The position numbers were made by a program, and so were the translations under genes. Positions 1 to 5,324 of a DNA stretch of 5,324 bases are shown here, one piece after another. Below the pieces are notes generated by a model. It was not told the origin of the DNA. It saw only the letters and a list, made by a program, of their open reading frames with translations, and did not search any database. The stretch comes from DASUCS01 sp036275935 (GTDB lineage: Bacteria > Actinomycetota > Acidimicrobiia > Acidimicrobiales > JACDCH01): assembly GCA_036275935.1 (NCBI GenBank), contig DASUCS010000052.1, positions 1 through 5,324 of the forward strand, read 5' to 3'. Positions within the stretch are counted from its first letter, which is position 1. Each line of letters begins with the position of its first letter.

Positions 1-1128
1 TACACACCGGTGACGCCGCCGGCGTTCGTGGTCGACGACGACGAACGGGTCGACGTGTTCAGCGTCATGCGCGAGCGCGACGTGCTCGTGCACCATCCCT
101 ACGAGAGCTTCGCCGCCAGCGTCGAAGAGTTCGTGCGGCAAGCGGCGGCTGATCCGCACGTGCTGGCGATCAAGCTGACGCTGTACCGAACCTCCGGCGA
201 CAGCGCGATCGTGCGCTACCTGATTCGTGCTGCCGAACGTGGCAAGCAGGTCGCCGCGCTGGTCGAGCTCAAGGCGCGCGGCGACGAGCAGGCCAACATC
301 GAGTGGGCACGCGCGCTCGAAGAAGCGGGTGTCCACGTGGTGTACGGCCTCGTCGGCCTGAAGACACACACGAAGACGGCGCTCGTCGTACGTGATGAGC
401 CTGAGGGAATCCGTCGATACGTCCACATCGGGACCGGCAACTACAACTCGACGACGGCGAAGCTCTACGAAGACCTCGGCCTGTTCACATCGGACGACGA
501 GATCGGTTCCGACCTCACTCACCTTTTCAACTACTTGACGGGCTACGGACGCAACCTTCACTACGAGAAGCTGCTCACTGCGCCGCACACGCTGCGACCG
601 CGCATGACCGAGTTGATCGTCAACGAGATCAAGGCGGAGAAGGCGCTTCCCGGATCGGGCCGCATCCGCGTGAAGATCAACAGCCTCGTGGATCCCGACA
701 TGACCGAAGCGCTGTACGCCGCTTCACAGGCGGGCGTGCAGATCGACTTGATCGTGCGCGGCATCTGCTGCCTTCGCCCCGGCGTTCCGGGCCTGTCGGA
801 CAACATCCGTGTGCGTTCGATCGTCGGTCGGTACCTCGAGCACTCGCGGATCTTCGAGTTCGCGAACGGCAACGGGCCCGGCGAGGTGGCGTACTACATC
901 GGATCCGCCGACTGGATGCCGCGAAACCTGGATCGGCGTGTCGAGGCCGTCGTCGAGGTCGACGATCGTTCGCTCCAGGCTCGACTGCGTGAGATCCTCG
1001 AGGTCAACCTCGCTGACGACGTCCTTGCGTGGTCGCTCGGTCCCGACGGCGAGTGGAAGCGGGTGACGTCGGCGTCGCACTGCGACGCGCACCTTCGACT
1101 TCAGGAACTGGCGCGCAAGACCCGGTGA
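1..1128 (+). CDS. ppk: Polyphosphate kinase 1, C-terminal half (5' end outside window)
   Basis: PPK1 reversibly transfers the terminal phosphate of ATP onto a growing inorganic polyphosphate chain through a phosphohistidine. The 375 residues seen here cover roughly the last half of a protein that is usually about 690-720 residues, including both phospholipase-D-like catalytic domains. Counting from the first codon of the window, visible family motifs are HHPYESF (31-37), LYRT (61-64), GLKTHTK (119-125), HIGTGNYN (142-149), GICCLRPG (254-261), LEHSRIF (279-285) and GSADWMPRNLDRR (301-313). By family knowledge H123 corresponds to the autophosphorylated histidine and H281 to the second active-site histidine. 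The frame is open to the left edge, so the GTG at 10 is an internal codon and not the start. One oddity is that the usual KARFDE motif reads KARGDE (91-96). The TGA stop overlaps the GTG start of the next gene, so the two are probably cotranscribed and translationally coupled. Identification is secure. Confidence 0.97.
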   Translation, partial: YTPVTPPAFVVDDDERVDVFSVMRERDVLVHHPYESFAASVEEFVRQAAADPHVLAIKLTLYRTSGDSAIVRYLIRAAERGKQVAALVELKARGDEQANIEWARALEEAGVHVVYGLVGLKTHTKTALVVRDEPEGIRRYVHIGTGNYNSTTAKLYEDLGLFTSDDEIGSDLTHLFNYLTGYGRNLHYEKLLTAPHTLRPRMTELIVNEIKAEKALPGSGRIRVKINSLVDPDMTEALYAASQAGVQIDLIVRGICCLRPGVPGLSDNIRVRSIVGRYLEHSRIFEFANGNGPGEVAYYIGSADWMPRNLDRRVEAVVEVDDRSLQARLREILEVNLADDVLAWSLGPDGEWKRVTSASHCDAHLRLQELARKTR

Positions 1129-1544
1129 CGGTCCGTGCGTCGGGCGGGGTCGTGGTCCGTCAGGGCGCGACCGGCCCCGAGGTGCTGATCGTGCACCGGC
1201 CGCGGTACGACGACTGGTCGCTGCCGAAGGGCAAACGGGAGCCGGGCGAGACCGACGAGCAGTGCGCGATCCGCGAGGTCGACGAAGAGACCGGCGTGCG
1301 GTGCTCGCTCGGCCCCGAGTTGCTTCCACAGAAGTACGTCGATCGCAAAGGCCGGTCGAAAGTCGTGCGGTACTGGTTGATGCAGCCGATGCACGAGCGG
1401 ACGTTCGACCCGAACGATGAGATCGACGAGGTCCGATGGGTCGCGTTGACCGACGCCGGCGACGCCTTGACCTATCCGGGCGATCGAGACCAGCTCGCAA
1501 ACGTTTCACCTGCGTTCACCCTCCGTTCACCCGACGCCGGGTGA
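1125..1544 (+). CDS. Nudix hydrolase, MutT1-like, single domain
   Basis: This 139-residue Nudix protein hydrolyses a nucleoside diphosphate linked to another moiety. A complete Nudix box fits Gx5Ex7REUxEExGU at residues 36-58: G36, E42, R50-E51, E54-E55, G57 and V58. The glutamates would bind the catalytic metal. The stretch RPRYDDWSLPKGK (25-37) resembles actinobacterial MutT1, known to act on 8-oxo-GTP/dGTP and diadenosine polyphosphates. In Mycobacterium tuberculosis mutT1 also lies beside ppk, but that protein carries an extra C-terminal histidine-phosphatase domain that is absent here. I chose the GTG at 1125 because it gives a four-base GTGA overlap with the ppk stop and begins just before the first Nudix strand. 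The upstream GTG at 1029 would add 32 residues without Nudix features and overlap ppk by 100 bases. The last codons contain a PHO box. The family is certain; the substrate is inferred. Confidence 0.92.
   Translation: MTVRASGGVVVRQGATGPEVLIVHRPRYDDWSLPKGKREPGETDEQCAIREVDEETGVRCSLGPELLPQKYVDRKGRSKVVRYWLMQPMHERTFDPNDEIDEVRWVALTDAGDALTYPGDRDQLANVSPAFTLRSPDAG
1504..1535 (+). promoter_or_regulatory. PHO box: three TTCACC-cored direct repeats upstream of pstS
   Basis: Three 11-base units follow each other: TTTCACCTGCG (1504-1514), GTTCACCCTCC (1514-1524) and GTTCACCCGAC (1525-1535). Their shared TTCACC cores start at 1505, 1515 and 1526, so spacing is 10 and 11 bases, one helical turn. They closely match the Streptomyces PhoP direct-repeat unit (GTTCAYYYRSG, recalled from the literature) and the GTTCACC-like RegX3 sites of mycobacteria. 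The array ends 41 bases before the pstS ATG, where a phosphate-starvation activator would be expected. It lies wholly inside the 3' end of the Nudix gene. Binding by a PhoP/RegX3-type response regulator is an inference from sequence and position. Confidence 0.82.
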
Positions 1545-1561
1545 GGAGTTAACCCGGCGTC
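1533..1561 (+). repeat. Perfect 10-bp inverted repeat, possible terminator or operator
   Basis: The left arm GACGCCGGGT (1533-1542) is the exact reverse complement of the right arm ACCCGGCGTC (1552-1561), with a 9-base loop (1543-1551). The left arm contains the first base of the Nudix stop codon (TGA 1542-1544) and the last three bases of the third PHO unit. RNA from the ppk-Nudix transcript would form a strong G/C hairpin exactly at the end of the coding region. No U-tract follows, so a classical intrinsic terminator is not shown. Actinobacterial terminators often lack a good U-tract, so partial termination remains possible. It could also be a protein-binding dyad. Confidence 0.6.
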
Positions 1562-1563
1562 TC

Positions 1564-1569
1564 TAGGTT
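1564..1569 (+). promoter_or_regulatory. Candidate -10 element for pstS (TAGGTT)
   Basis: TAGGTT fits the loose actinobacterial TANNNT -10 pattern. It ends seven bases before the pstS ATG, so transcription from it would begin at or beside the A of the start codon and give a leaderless mRNA. No good -35 sits at the usual distance, which fits an activator-dependent promoter served by the PHO box. A competing reading uses the last TTCACC (1526-1531) as a -35 with TTAACC (1549-1554) as -10 at a 17-base spacer, giving a short leader. In that case the AGG at 1565-1567 would act as a weak ribosome binding site. The sequence alone cannot decide between them. Confidence 0.35.
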
Positions 1570-1576
1570 GCGCGCC

Positions 1577-2677
1577 ATGTACAAGACACGAAGGGTGTGG
1601 GCGCTGACGGCCGTCGTCGTCATGACCGTCATCGCGGCGGCCTGTAGCTCCAGCAGCAGCACGAGCACGTCGTCATCGACCGGAAGCTCGTCCGGCGCGA
1701 CGGGCGCCAACATCGATTACTCGAAGCTCACCGGCACGTTGAACGGCAGTGGTTCGAGCTTCCAGGATGCGTTCAACCAGAAGGCCAAGTCCGAGTTCGC
1801 CAAGAAGGCGAGCGGCGTGACGGTCAACTACACAAAGAGCGGATCAGGCGCCGGGAAGACCGACCTCCAGAACCAGGTCGTGCAGTTCGCCGGGACCGAC
1901 AGCACGATCAAGGACGAGGACAAGCCCAAGTTCAAGGGCGGCGACGTTCTCTACTTCCCCACGGTCGGCGCGCCGATCACCGTGTCCTTCAACATCGCCG
2001 GCGTGGACAAGCTGTCACTGAGCGCGGACACGCTCGCCGGGATCTTCCAAGGCGACATCAAGACGTGGAACGACCCGAAGATCGCCGCCGACAACTCGGG
2101 CGTGAACCTTCCCTCGTCGACGATCGCGGTCGTGCACCGTTCGGACGCCTCGGGCACCACGAGCAACTTCACCAAGTACCTCAAGAAGGCCGCCCCGTCC
2201 GTCTGGAAGCTCGACTCGGGTGACACGGTGAACTGGCCGGCGACGACGCAGGCCGCGGAGAAGAACAGCGGCGTCGCCTCGTTGATCCAGGGCACGGATG
2301 GGGCCATCGGTTATGTCGATCTCGCCGACGCGGTGAACGCGGATCTGAAGTTCGCCGCGATCAAGAACACGGCGGGCAAGTTCGTGGAGCCGACCCTCGA
2401 CGGTGCGAGCGCAGCGCTTGCCGGCGCCACCGTGAACGCGGACCTCACATACGACCCTCTGAACGCATCGGGTGATGGTGCGTATCCGATCACCTCCCCG
2501 ACGTGGATCATCGTCTACAAGAAGCAGCCCGATGCCGCGACCGCAGACGCGCTCAAGGGATGGTTGAACTTCATCCTCACCGACGGGCAGAGCTTCTCGA
2601 AGACAGTGGGCTTCGCCGCCCTGCCCTCAGACCTCGCGCAGAAGGCGATCGCGCAGCTGAGCCAGATCACCGCGTAG
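1577..2677 (+). CDS. pstS: Phosphate ABC transporter substrate-binding lipoprotein PstS
   Basis: PstS is the extracellular high-affinity phosphate receptor that delivers phosphate to PstCA. The 366-residue protein starts with a lipoprotein signal: basic MYKTRR, a hydrophobic stretch (7-22) and a lipobox ending AAAC, with C23 as the lipidated cysteine. A Ser/Thr/Gly-rich tether (24-43) follows, typical of surface-anchored actinobacterial binding proteins. Phosphate-binding loops are visible at GSGSSF (57-62), SGSGAG (88-93), GTDS (106-109, D108) and HRSDASGTTSNF (187-198). By comparison with E. coli PstS, R188, D190 and the SGT at 192-194 would contact the anion. The lipobox has Ala rather than Leu/Val at -3, a mild deviation. 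I prefer ATG at 1577 over the in-frame TTG at 1568, which would only add MRA. The gene follows a PHO box and a hairpin by 15-41 bases, consistent with phosphate-starvation induction. Identification is secure. Confidence 0.97.
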   Translation: MYKTRRVWALTAVVVMTVIAAACSSSSSTSTSSSTGSSSGATGANIDYSKLTGTLNGSGSSFQDAFNQKAKSEFAKKASGVTVNYTKSGSGAGKTDLQNQVVQFAGTDSTIKDEDKPKFKGGDVLYFPTVGAPITVSFNIAGVDKLSLSADTLAGIFQGDIKTWNDPKIAADNSGVNLPSSTIAVVHRSDASGTTSNFTKYLKKAAPSVWKLDSGDTVNWPATTQAAEKNSGVASLIQGTDGAIGYVDLADAVNADLKFAAIKNTAGKFVEPTLDGASAALAGATVNADLTYDPLNASGDGAYPITSPTWIIVYKKQPDAATADALKGWLNFILTDGQSFSKTVGFAALPSDLAQKAIAQLSQITA

Positions 2678-2681
2678 GACC

Positions 2682-2687
2682 GAGGGG
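2682..2687 (+). promoter_or_regulatory. Ribosome binding site of pstC (GAGGGG)
   Basis: GAGGGG lies six bases before the GTG at 2694 and selects that start over the in-frame GTG at 2703. The 16-base pstS-pstC gap holds only this site, with no hairpin or terminator, so pstC should be transcribed with pstS. Confidence 0.65.
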
Positions 2688-2693
2688 CGAGGC

Positions 2694-3671
2694 GTGAGGC
2701 AGGTGACCATCGATCGAGAACCAGCGAGCGGGCTGACCTCGAACGGTCGGGGTGCGGGCGCGGACCGGATCTTCCGGTACGCCGCGCTCGGCGCCGGCCT
2801 GTCCATCCTCCTGATCCTGGGCGCCATTGCGGTGTCGACGACGCAGAAAGCGTGGCCTGCGTTCGCCAAGACCGGGCTGGCCTACGTCTTCACCGACAAC
2901 TGGAACCCCAACACCGGCGACTTCGGTGCGCTGTCGTTCATCTACGGCACGATCGTGGTCTCGCTGATCGCGGTGGTCGTCGCCGTGCCCGTCAGCGTCG
3001 GCATCGCACTCTTCGTCACCGAGGTCGCGCCTCGCCGGTGGCGCGGTGGCCTGACCACCGTGATCGACCTGCTCGCAGCCGTTCCGTCGGTCGTGTTCGG
3101 GTTGTGGGGCTTCCTCATCCTGCGACCCCACCTCAAGGACATCTTCAACTGGATCGCCGACAGGGTGCACGGCATCCCCGTGGTGCACTCGGTGCTCGGC
3201 CCGAGTCTGTCCGGTCAGAGCTTCATGAGCGCGGGGCTCATCGTGGCGTTGATGATCACGCCGATCATCACGTCGATCACGCGCGAGGTGTTCCTCACGG
3301 TCCCGCGCAACGACAAGGACGGGGCGCTCGCGCTCGGTGCCACGCGGTGGGAGATGATCAAGGGCGTCGTGCTTCCGCACTCGAGCAGCGGGGTGACGGG
3401 TGCCGTGATGCTCGGCCTCGGGCGAGCGATGGGCGAGACGATCGCGATCGCCCTTGTCATCGGCGCGAGTCCGCAGATCGTGCCCAACCTGTTCTCGCAG
3501 GGTGAGGCGATGCCATCGGTCATCGCCCGCAACCTCAACGAGTCGACCGGCGACTACCAGGCTGCGCTGATCGGCCTCGGCGTCGTGCTGTTCCTGCTCA
3601 CGATCCTGGTCAACATCGCCGCACGACACCTCGTGGTGCGGTTCGATCGCTCGGTGAAGGGAGCGGTGTGA
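2694..3671 (+). CDS. pstC: Phosphate ABC transporter permease PstC
   Basis: PstC is one of the two membrane permeases that form the phosphate channel. The 325-residue protein shows about six hydrophobic segments (roughly 29-48, 82-108, 119-144, 178-198, 230-257 and 288-310), as usual for the family, with an external loop between the first two. The EAA loop that docks onto the ATPase lies at about 209-228 and reads DGALALGATRWEMI followed by KGVVLP. The first positions are Asp-Gly-Ala where relatives usually have Glu-Ala-Ala. The family motif GRAMGET (243-249) carries the charged Arg and Glu linked by genetics to phosphate translocation in E. coli. GTG at 2694 is chosen from its ribosome binding site. 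The gene follows pstS by 16 bases and overlaps pstA by four (GTGA). The order after pstS and the RAMGE motif separate it from PstA. Confidence 0.96.
   Translation: MRQVTIDREPASGLTSNGRGAGADRIFRYAALGAGLSILLILGAIAVSTTQKAWPAFAKTGLAYVFTDNWNPNTGDFGALSFIYGTIVVSLIAVVVAVPVSVGIALFVTEVAPRRWRGGLTTVIDLLAAVPSVVFGLWGFLILRPHLKDIFNWIADRVHGIPVVHSVLGPSLSGQSFMSAGLIVALMITPIITSITREVFLTVPRNDKDGALALGATRWEMIKGVVLPHSSSGVTGAVMLGLGRAMGETIAIALVIGASPQIVPNLFSQGEAMPSVIARNLNESTGDYQAALIGLGVVLFLLTILVNIAARHLVVRFDRSVKGAV
3657..3663 (+). promoter_or_regulatory. Ribosome binding site of pstA (AAGGGAG)
   Basis: AAGGGAG ends four bases before the GTG at 3668. It lies inside the last codons of pstC and supports the start that overlaps the pstC stop in GTGA, so re-initiation or coupling is likely. 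Confidence 0.55.
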
Positions 3672-4624
3672 CCGTCCTCGACACGGCTCCCGTCCCCGAC
3701 AACGCCGAGTTCGACGTGCTCGTCTCGACGCTCTCGCGCAGTCGACGGTTCAAGAACCGCCTCGCCACCGTGCTGATGGCGCTCGCGTTCTTCATCGCCG
3801 CCATTCCGCTGTTCGCCGTCATGTTCGTCGTCGTCCAAAAGGGCATAAGCGTCATCAGGATCGACTGGTTCACCAAGGACATACCGACCGACATCGCGTC
3901 GTCCGTCCTTGCCGAGAAGTTCGGAGCGACTGCCGACGCAGTCGTTTACGGCATGCAGCCCGCCATCATCGGCACGATCGTGATCACGGGGTTGGCGGCC
4001 TTGATGGCGATTCCCGTCGGCATCCTCGGCGCGATCTATCTCAACGAGTACGGAAAGCAGAAGCGGCTCGCGAACGCGCTGCGATTCCTCACTGACGTGA
4101 TGACCGGCGTGCCGTCGGTCGTGATGGGGATCTTCATCTACACCGTGTGGGTGTTGCACTTCGGGCAACGCAGCACGTTCGCCGGAGCGCTCGCGCTCGC
4201 GTGCCTGATGCTGCCGATCGTGGTCCGCTCGACGGAAGAGATGCTCAAGCTCGTGCCCGACAGCCTGCGCGAGGCAAGTGCTGCACTCGGGACTCGAACG
4301 TGGCGCACGACCGTCGGCGTGGTCGTCCCTGCCGCGCTGCCCGGTATCACCAGCGGTTGCATGCTCGCCGTCGCCCGCGCCGCCGGCGAGACCGCTCCTC
4401 TGCTCTTCACGATCGGATCGATCAGCCACTTCGCGGGCGTCGGTCACATGGTGAGCCAACTCGGCGAGCAGAACACATCGCTCGCCACGCAGATCTTCTC
4501 GAATGCCACCCAGCCGGGCGGCGAACCGTTGGCCTGGGGGGCAGCTTTGACACTGATCGTGATGGTGCTCGTACTGACGATGCTTGCTCGCGTTGTCACG
4601 GCCCGCTTCGGACGGGTTGGATGA
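3668..4624 (+). CDS. pstA: Phosphate ABC transporter permease PstA
   Basis: PstA is the second permease subunit and pairs with PstC to form the phosphate pathway. The 318 residues include a cytoplasmic N-terminus of about 31 residues, then hydrophobic segments near 32-56, 98-125, 138-164, 168-186, 217-249 and 288-310. The EAA loop is LREASAALGTRTWRTTVGVV (200-219) followed by V220 and P221, with canonical E202, G208 and P221. The PstA hallmark ARAAGETAPLLFT (236-248) is intact and distinguishes it from PstC. GVPSVVMGIF (147-156) is also a family feature. The start GTG at 3668 overlaps the pstC stop by four bases and has an AAGGGAG sequence upstream. The stop TGA overlaps the next start as ATGA. 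It is evidently an operon member, expected to be made in fixed proportion with PstC and PstB. Confidence 0.96.
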   Translation: MTVLDTAPVPDNAEFDVLVSTLSRSRRFKNRLATVLMALAFFIAAIPLFAVMFVVVQKGISVIRIDWFTKDIPTDIASSVLAEKFGATADAVVYGMQPAIIGTIVITGLAALMAIPVGILGAIYLNEYGKQKRLANALRFLTDVMTGVPSVVMGIFIYTVWVLHFGQRSTFAGALALACLMLPIVVRSTEEMLKLVPDSLREASAALGTRTWRTTVGVVVPAALPGITSGCMLAVARAAGETAPLLFTIGSISHFAGVGHMVSQLGEQNTSLATQIFSNATQPGGEPLAWGAALTLIVMVLVLTMLARVVTARFGRVG

Positions 4625-5324
4625 CGGAGAGCACGATGGATGAGGTGGACGACGTGACGCACTCCGAACCCGAGGTCGACCTGCCTGACGTCGATCTGTC
4701 ACTGAACATCGCGCCTTCGGTCGGCGAGCTGACCGTCGACGACATCGACCGCCCGACGGTCTTCGACGTGAAGAACCTGTCGGTGTACTACGGCTCGTTC
4801 CGGGCCGTCCGGGATGTCGCGATGCAGATCCGGCGCAAGGAGGTCACTGCGTTCATCGGGCCGTCGGGCTGCGGGAAGACCACGGTGCTCCGCTGCTTCA
4901 ACCGCATGAACGACTTGATCGACACGGCTCGCATCGAGGGGACCATCGCGTACCACGGTGTCGATCTCTACGGCGACCGCGTCAACCCGGTGGAGGTCCG
5001 TCGACGCATCGGGATGGTCTTCCAGAAGCCGAATCCGTTCCCGAAGTCGATCTACGACAACGTCGCGTACGGCCCGCGGATCGCAGGCGACAAGGAGCAT
5101 CTGGATGAGGTGGTCGAACAGGCGCTCCGCCGGGCCGCGCTGTGGGACGAAGTGAAGGATCGACTGCGGCAGAGCGCCCTGGGTCTCTCGGGTGGCCAGC
5201 AGCAGCGTCTGTGCATCGCGCGAGCCCTCGCGAACGAACCGGAAGTGCTTCTCCTCGACGAGCCGGCCAGCGCCCTCGACCCGAGCGCCACCCAGAAGAT
5301 CGAGGAGCTGCTGTACGAGCTTCG
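4621..5324 (+). CDS. pstB: Phosphate ABC transporter ATP-binding protein PstB (3' end outside window)
   Basis: PstB is the cytoplasmic ATPase that drives phosphate import through PstCA. The frame stays open to the right edge, giving 234 residues; the H-loop histidine and C-terminus are missing. ATPase motifs appear in order: Walker A GPSGCGKTT (80-88), Q-loop MVFQKPNPFPKSIYDN (132-147), signature LSGGQQQRLCIARAL (189-203), Walker B LLLDEP (210-215) and D-loop SALD (217-220). FQKPNPFP, SIYDN and AALW (172-175) are typical of PstB. The domain proper begins near F48 (FDVKNLSVYYG), so about 40 residues precede it compared with E. coli PstB. That leader is strongly acidic, with about 14 Asp/Glu and almost no basic residues before 44. 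The start at 4621 gives an ATGA overlap with pstA, but ATG at 4636 and GTG at 4654 are in frame with better ribosome binding sites. Walker A has KTT where KST is common. Confidence 0.96.
   Translation, partial: MTESTMDEVDDVTHSEPEVDLPDVDLSLNIAPSVGELTVDDIDRPTVFDVKNLSVYYGSFRAVRDVAMQIRRKEVTAFIGPSGCGKTTVLRCFNRMNDLIDTARIEGTIAYHGVDLYGDRVNPVEVRRRIGMVFQKPNPFPKSIYDNVAYGPRIAGDKEHLDEVVEQALRRAALWDEVKDRLRQSALGLSGGQQQRLCIARALANEPEVLLLDEPASALDPSATQKIEELLYEL
4626..4629 (+). promoter_or_regulatory. GGAG favouring an alternative pstB start at 4636
   Basis: GGAG lies six bases before an in-frame ATG at 4636, a better arrangement than the weak GGGTTGG before the ATG at 4621. A second purine-rich site, GAGG at 4641-4644, lies nine bases before the GTG at 4654. 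The true pstB N-terminus is therefore uncertain by 5 or 11 residues. Confidence 0.4.

Noticed and set aside
1029..1124. A longer Nudix protein starting at GTG 1029
   Set aside because: It would overlap ppk by 100 bases and add an Arg-rich leader with no Nudix features. GTG 1125 gives the GTGA overlap seen elsewhere in this locus.
724..1509. A 261-codon minus-strand open frame opposite ppk and the Nudix gene
   Set aside because: Composition is Arg/Ser/Thr-rich low complexity without domain motifs, and it spans two genes supported by complete family motifs.
1640..1705. Ser-codon-rich stretch as a DNA repeat array
   Set aside because: The AGC/TCG/TCC run encodes the Ser-rich tether after the PstS lipobox. 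Codons vary irregularly and there is no true tandem DNA repeat.
2678..2693. Possible attenuator between pstS and pstC
   Set aside because: The gap is only 16 bases, holds the pstC ribosome binding site, and shows no inverted repeat.
2852..3505. A 217-codon plus-strand frame inside pstC
   Set aside because: It is an alternative frame of pstC, very rich in Arg and His, with no membrane or enzyme motif. PstC is clearly the real product.
4547..4552. Consensus -35 sequence TTGACA inside pstA, upstream of pstB
   Set aside because: No -10 matching TANNNT lies at 16-18 bases. The best candidate, TACTGA at 4572, is 19 bases away and lacks the final T. A single hexamer in coding sequence is not enough.
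2667..4702. Two long open frames on the minus strand opposite pstC and pstA (320 and 382 codons)
   Set aside because: Their products are Arg/His/Asp-rich with no recognisable fold, and they lie antisense to well-conserved permease genes. This is what high-GC third-position bias produces.

Overview
This window is high-GC, densely packed DNA that reads as a conserved phosphate-metabolism locus of an actinobacterium. Three things point there: strong G/C bias at codon third positions, GTG starts, and a PHO box of the actinobacterial GTTCACC direct-repeat type. The order ppk followed by a MutT1-like Nudix gene also occurs in mycobacteria. An Acidimicrobiia-type lineage is possible, but nothing in the window fixes the taxon. 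All genes are on the + strand, and no intergenic gap exceeds 32 bp.

Layout. Positions 1-1128 hold the C-terminal half of polyphosphate kinase 1 (ppk), whose 5' end lies outside the window. It overlaps by four bases (GTGA) a small Nudix hydrolase gene (1125-1544). The last codons of that gene contain three TTCACC-cored direct repeats (1504-1535), a candidate PhoP/RegX3-type PHO box. A perfect 10-bp inverted repeat follows (1533-1561), spanning the Nudix stop codon. Then comes pstS (1577-2677), a phosphate-binding lipoprotein. It is followed after 16 bp by pstC (2694-3671), then pstA (3668-4624, GTGA overlap) and pstB (from 4621, ATGA overlap), which runs off the right edge.

How the genes work together. 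PstS captures external phosphate, PstC and PstA form the membrane channel, and PstB supplies ATPase power. Ppk stores phosphate as polyphosphate, and the Nudix enzyme probably cleans up oxidised or dinucleoside polyphosphate nucleotides. The PHO box placement suggests that pstSCAB has its own phosphate-starvation promoter nested in the end of the ppk-Nudix unit.

I see no mobile element, CRISPR array, RNA gene or clearly new system. The points most worth a second look are the regulatory patch at 1504-1577, an acidic N-terminal extension on PstB, a Phe-to-Gly change in a conserved PPK1 motif, and a Nudix protein that lacks the phosphatase domain of mycobacterial MutT1.
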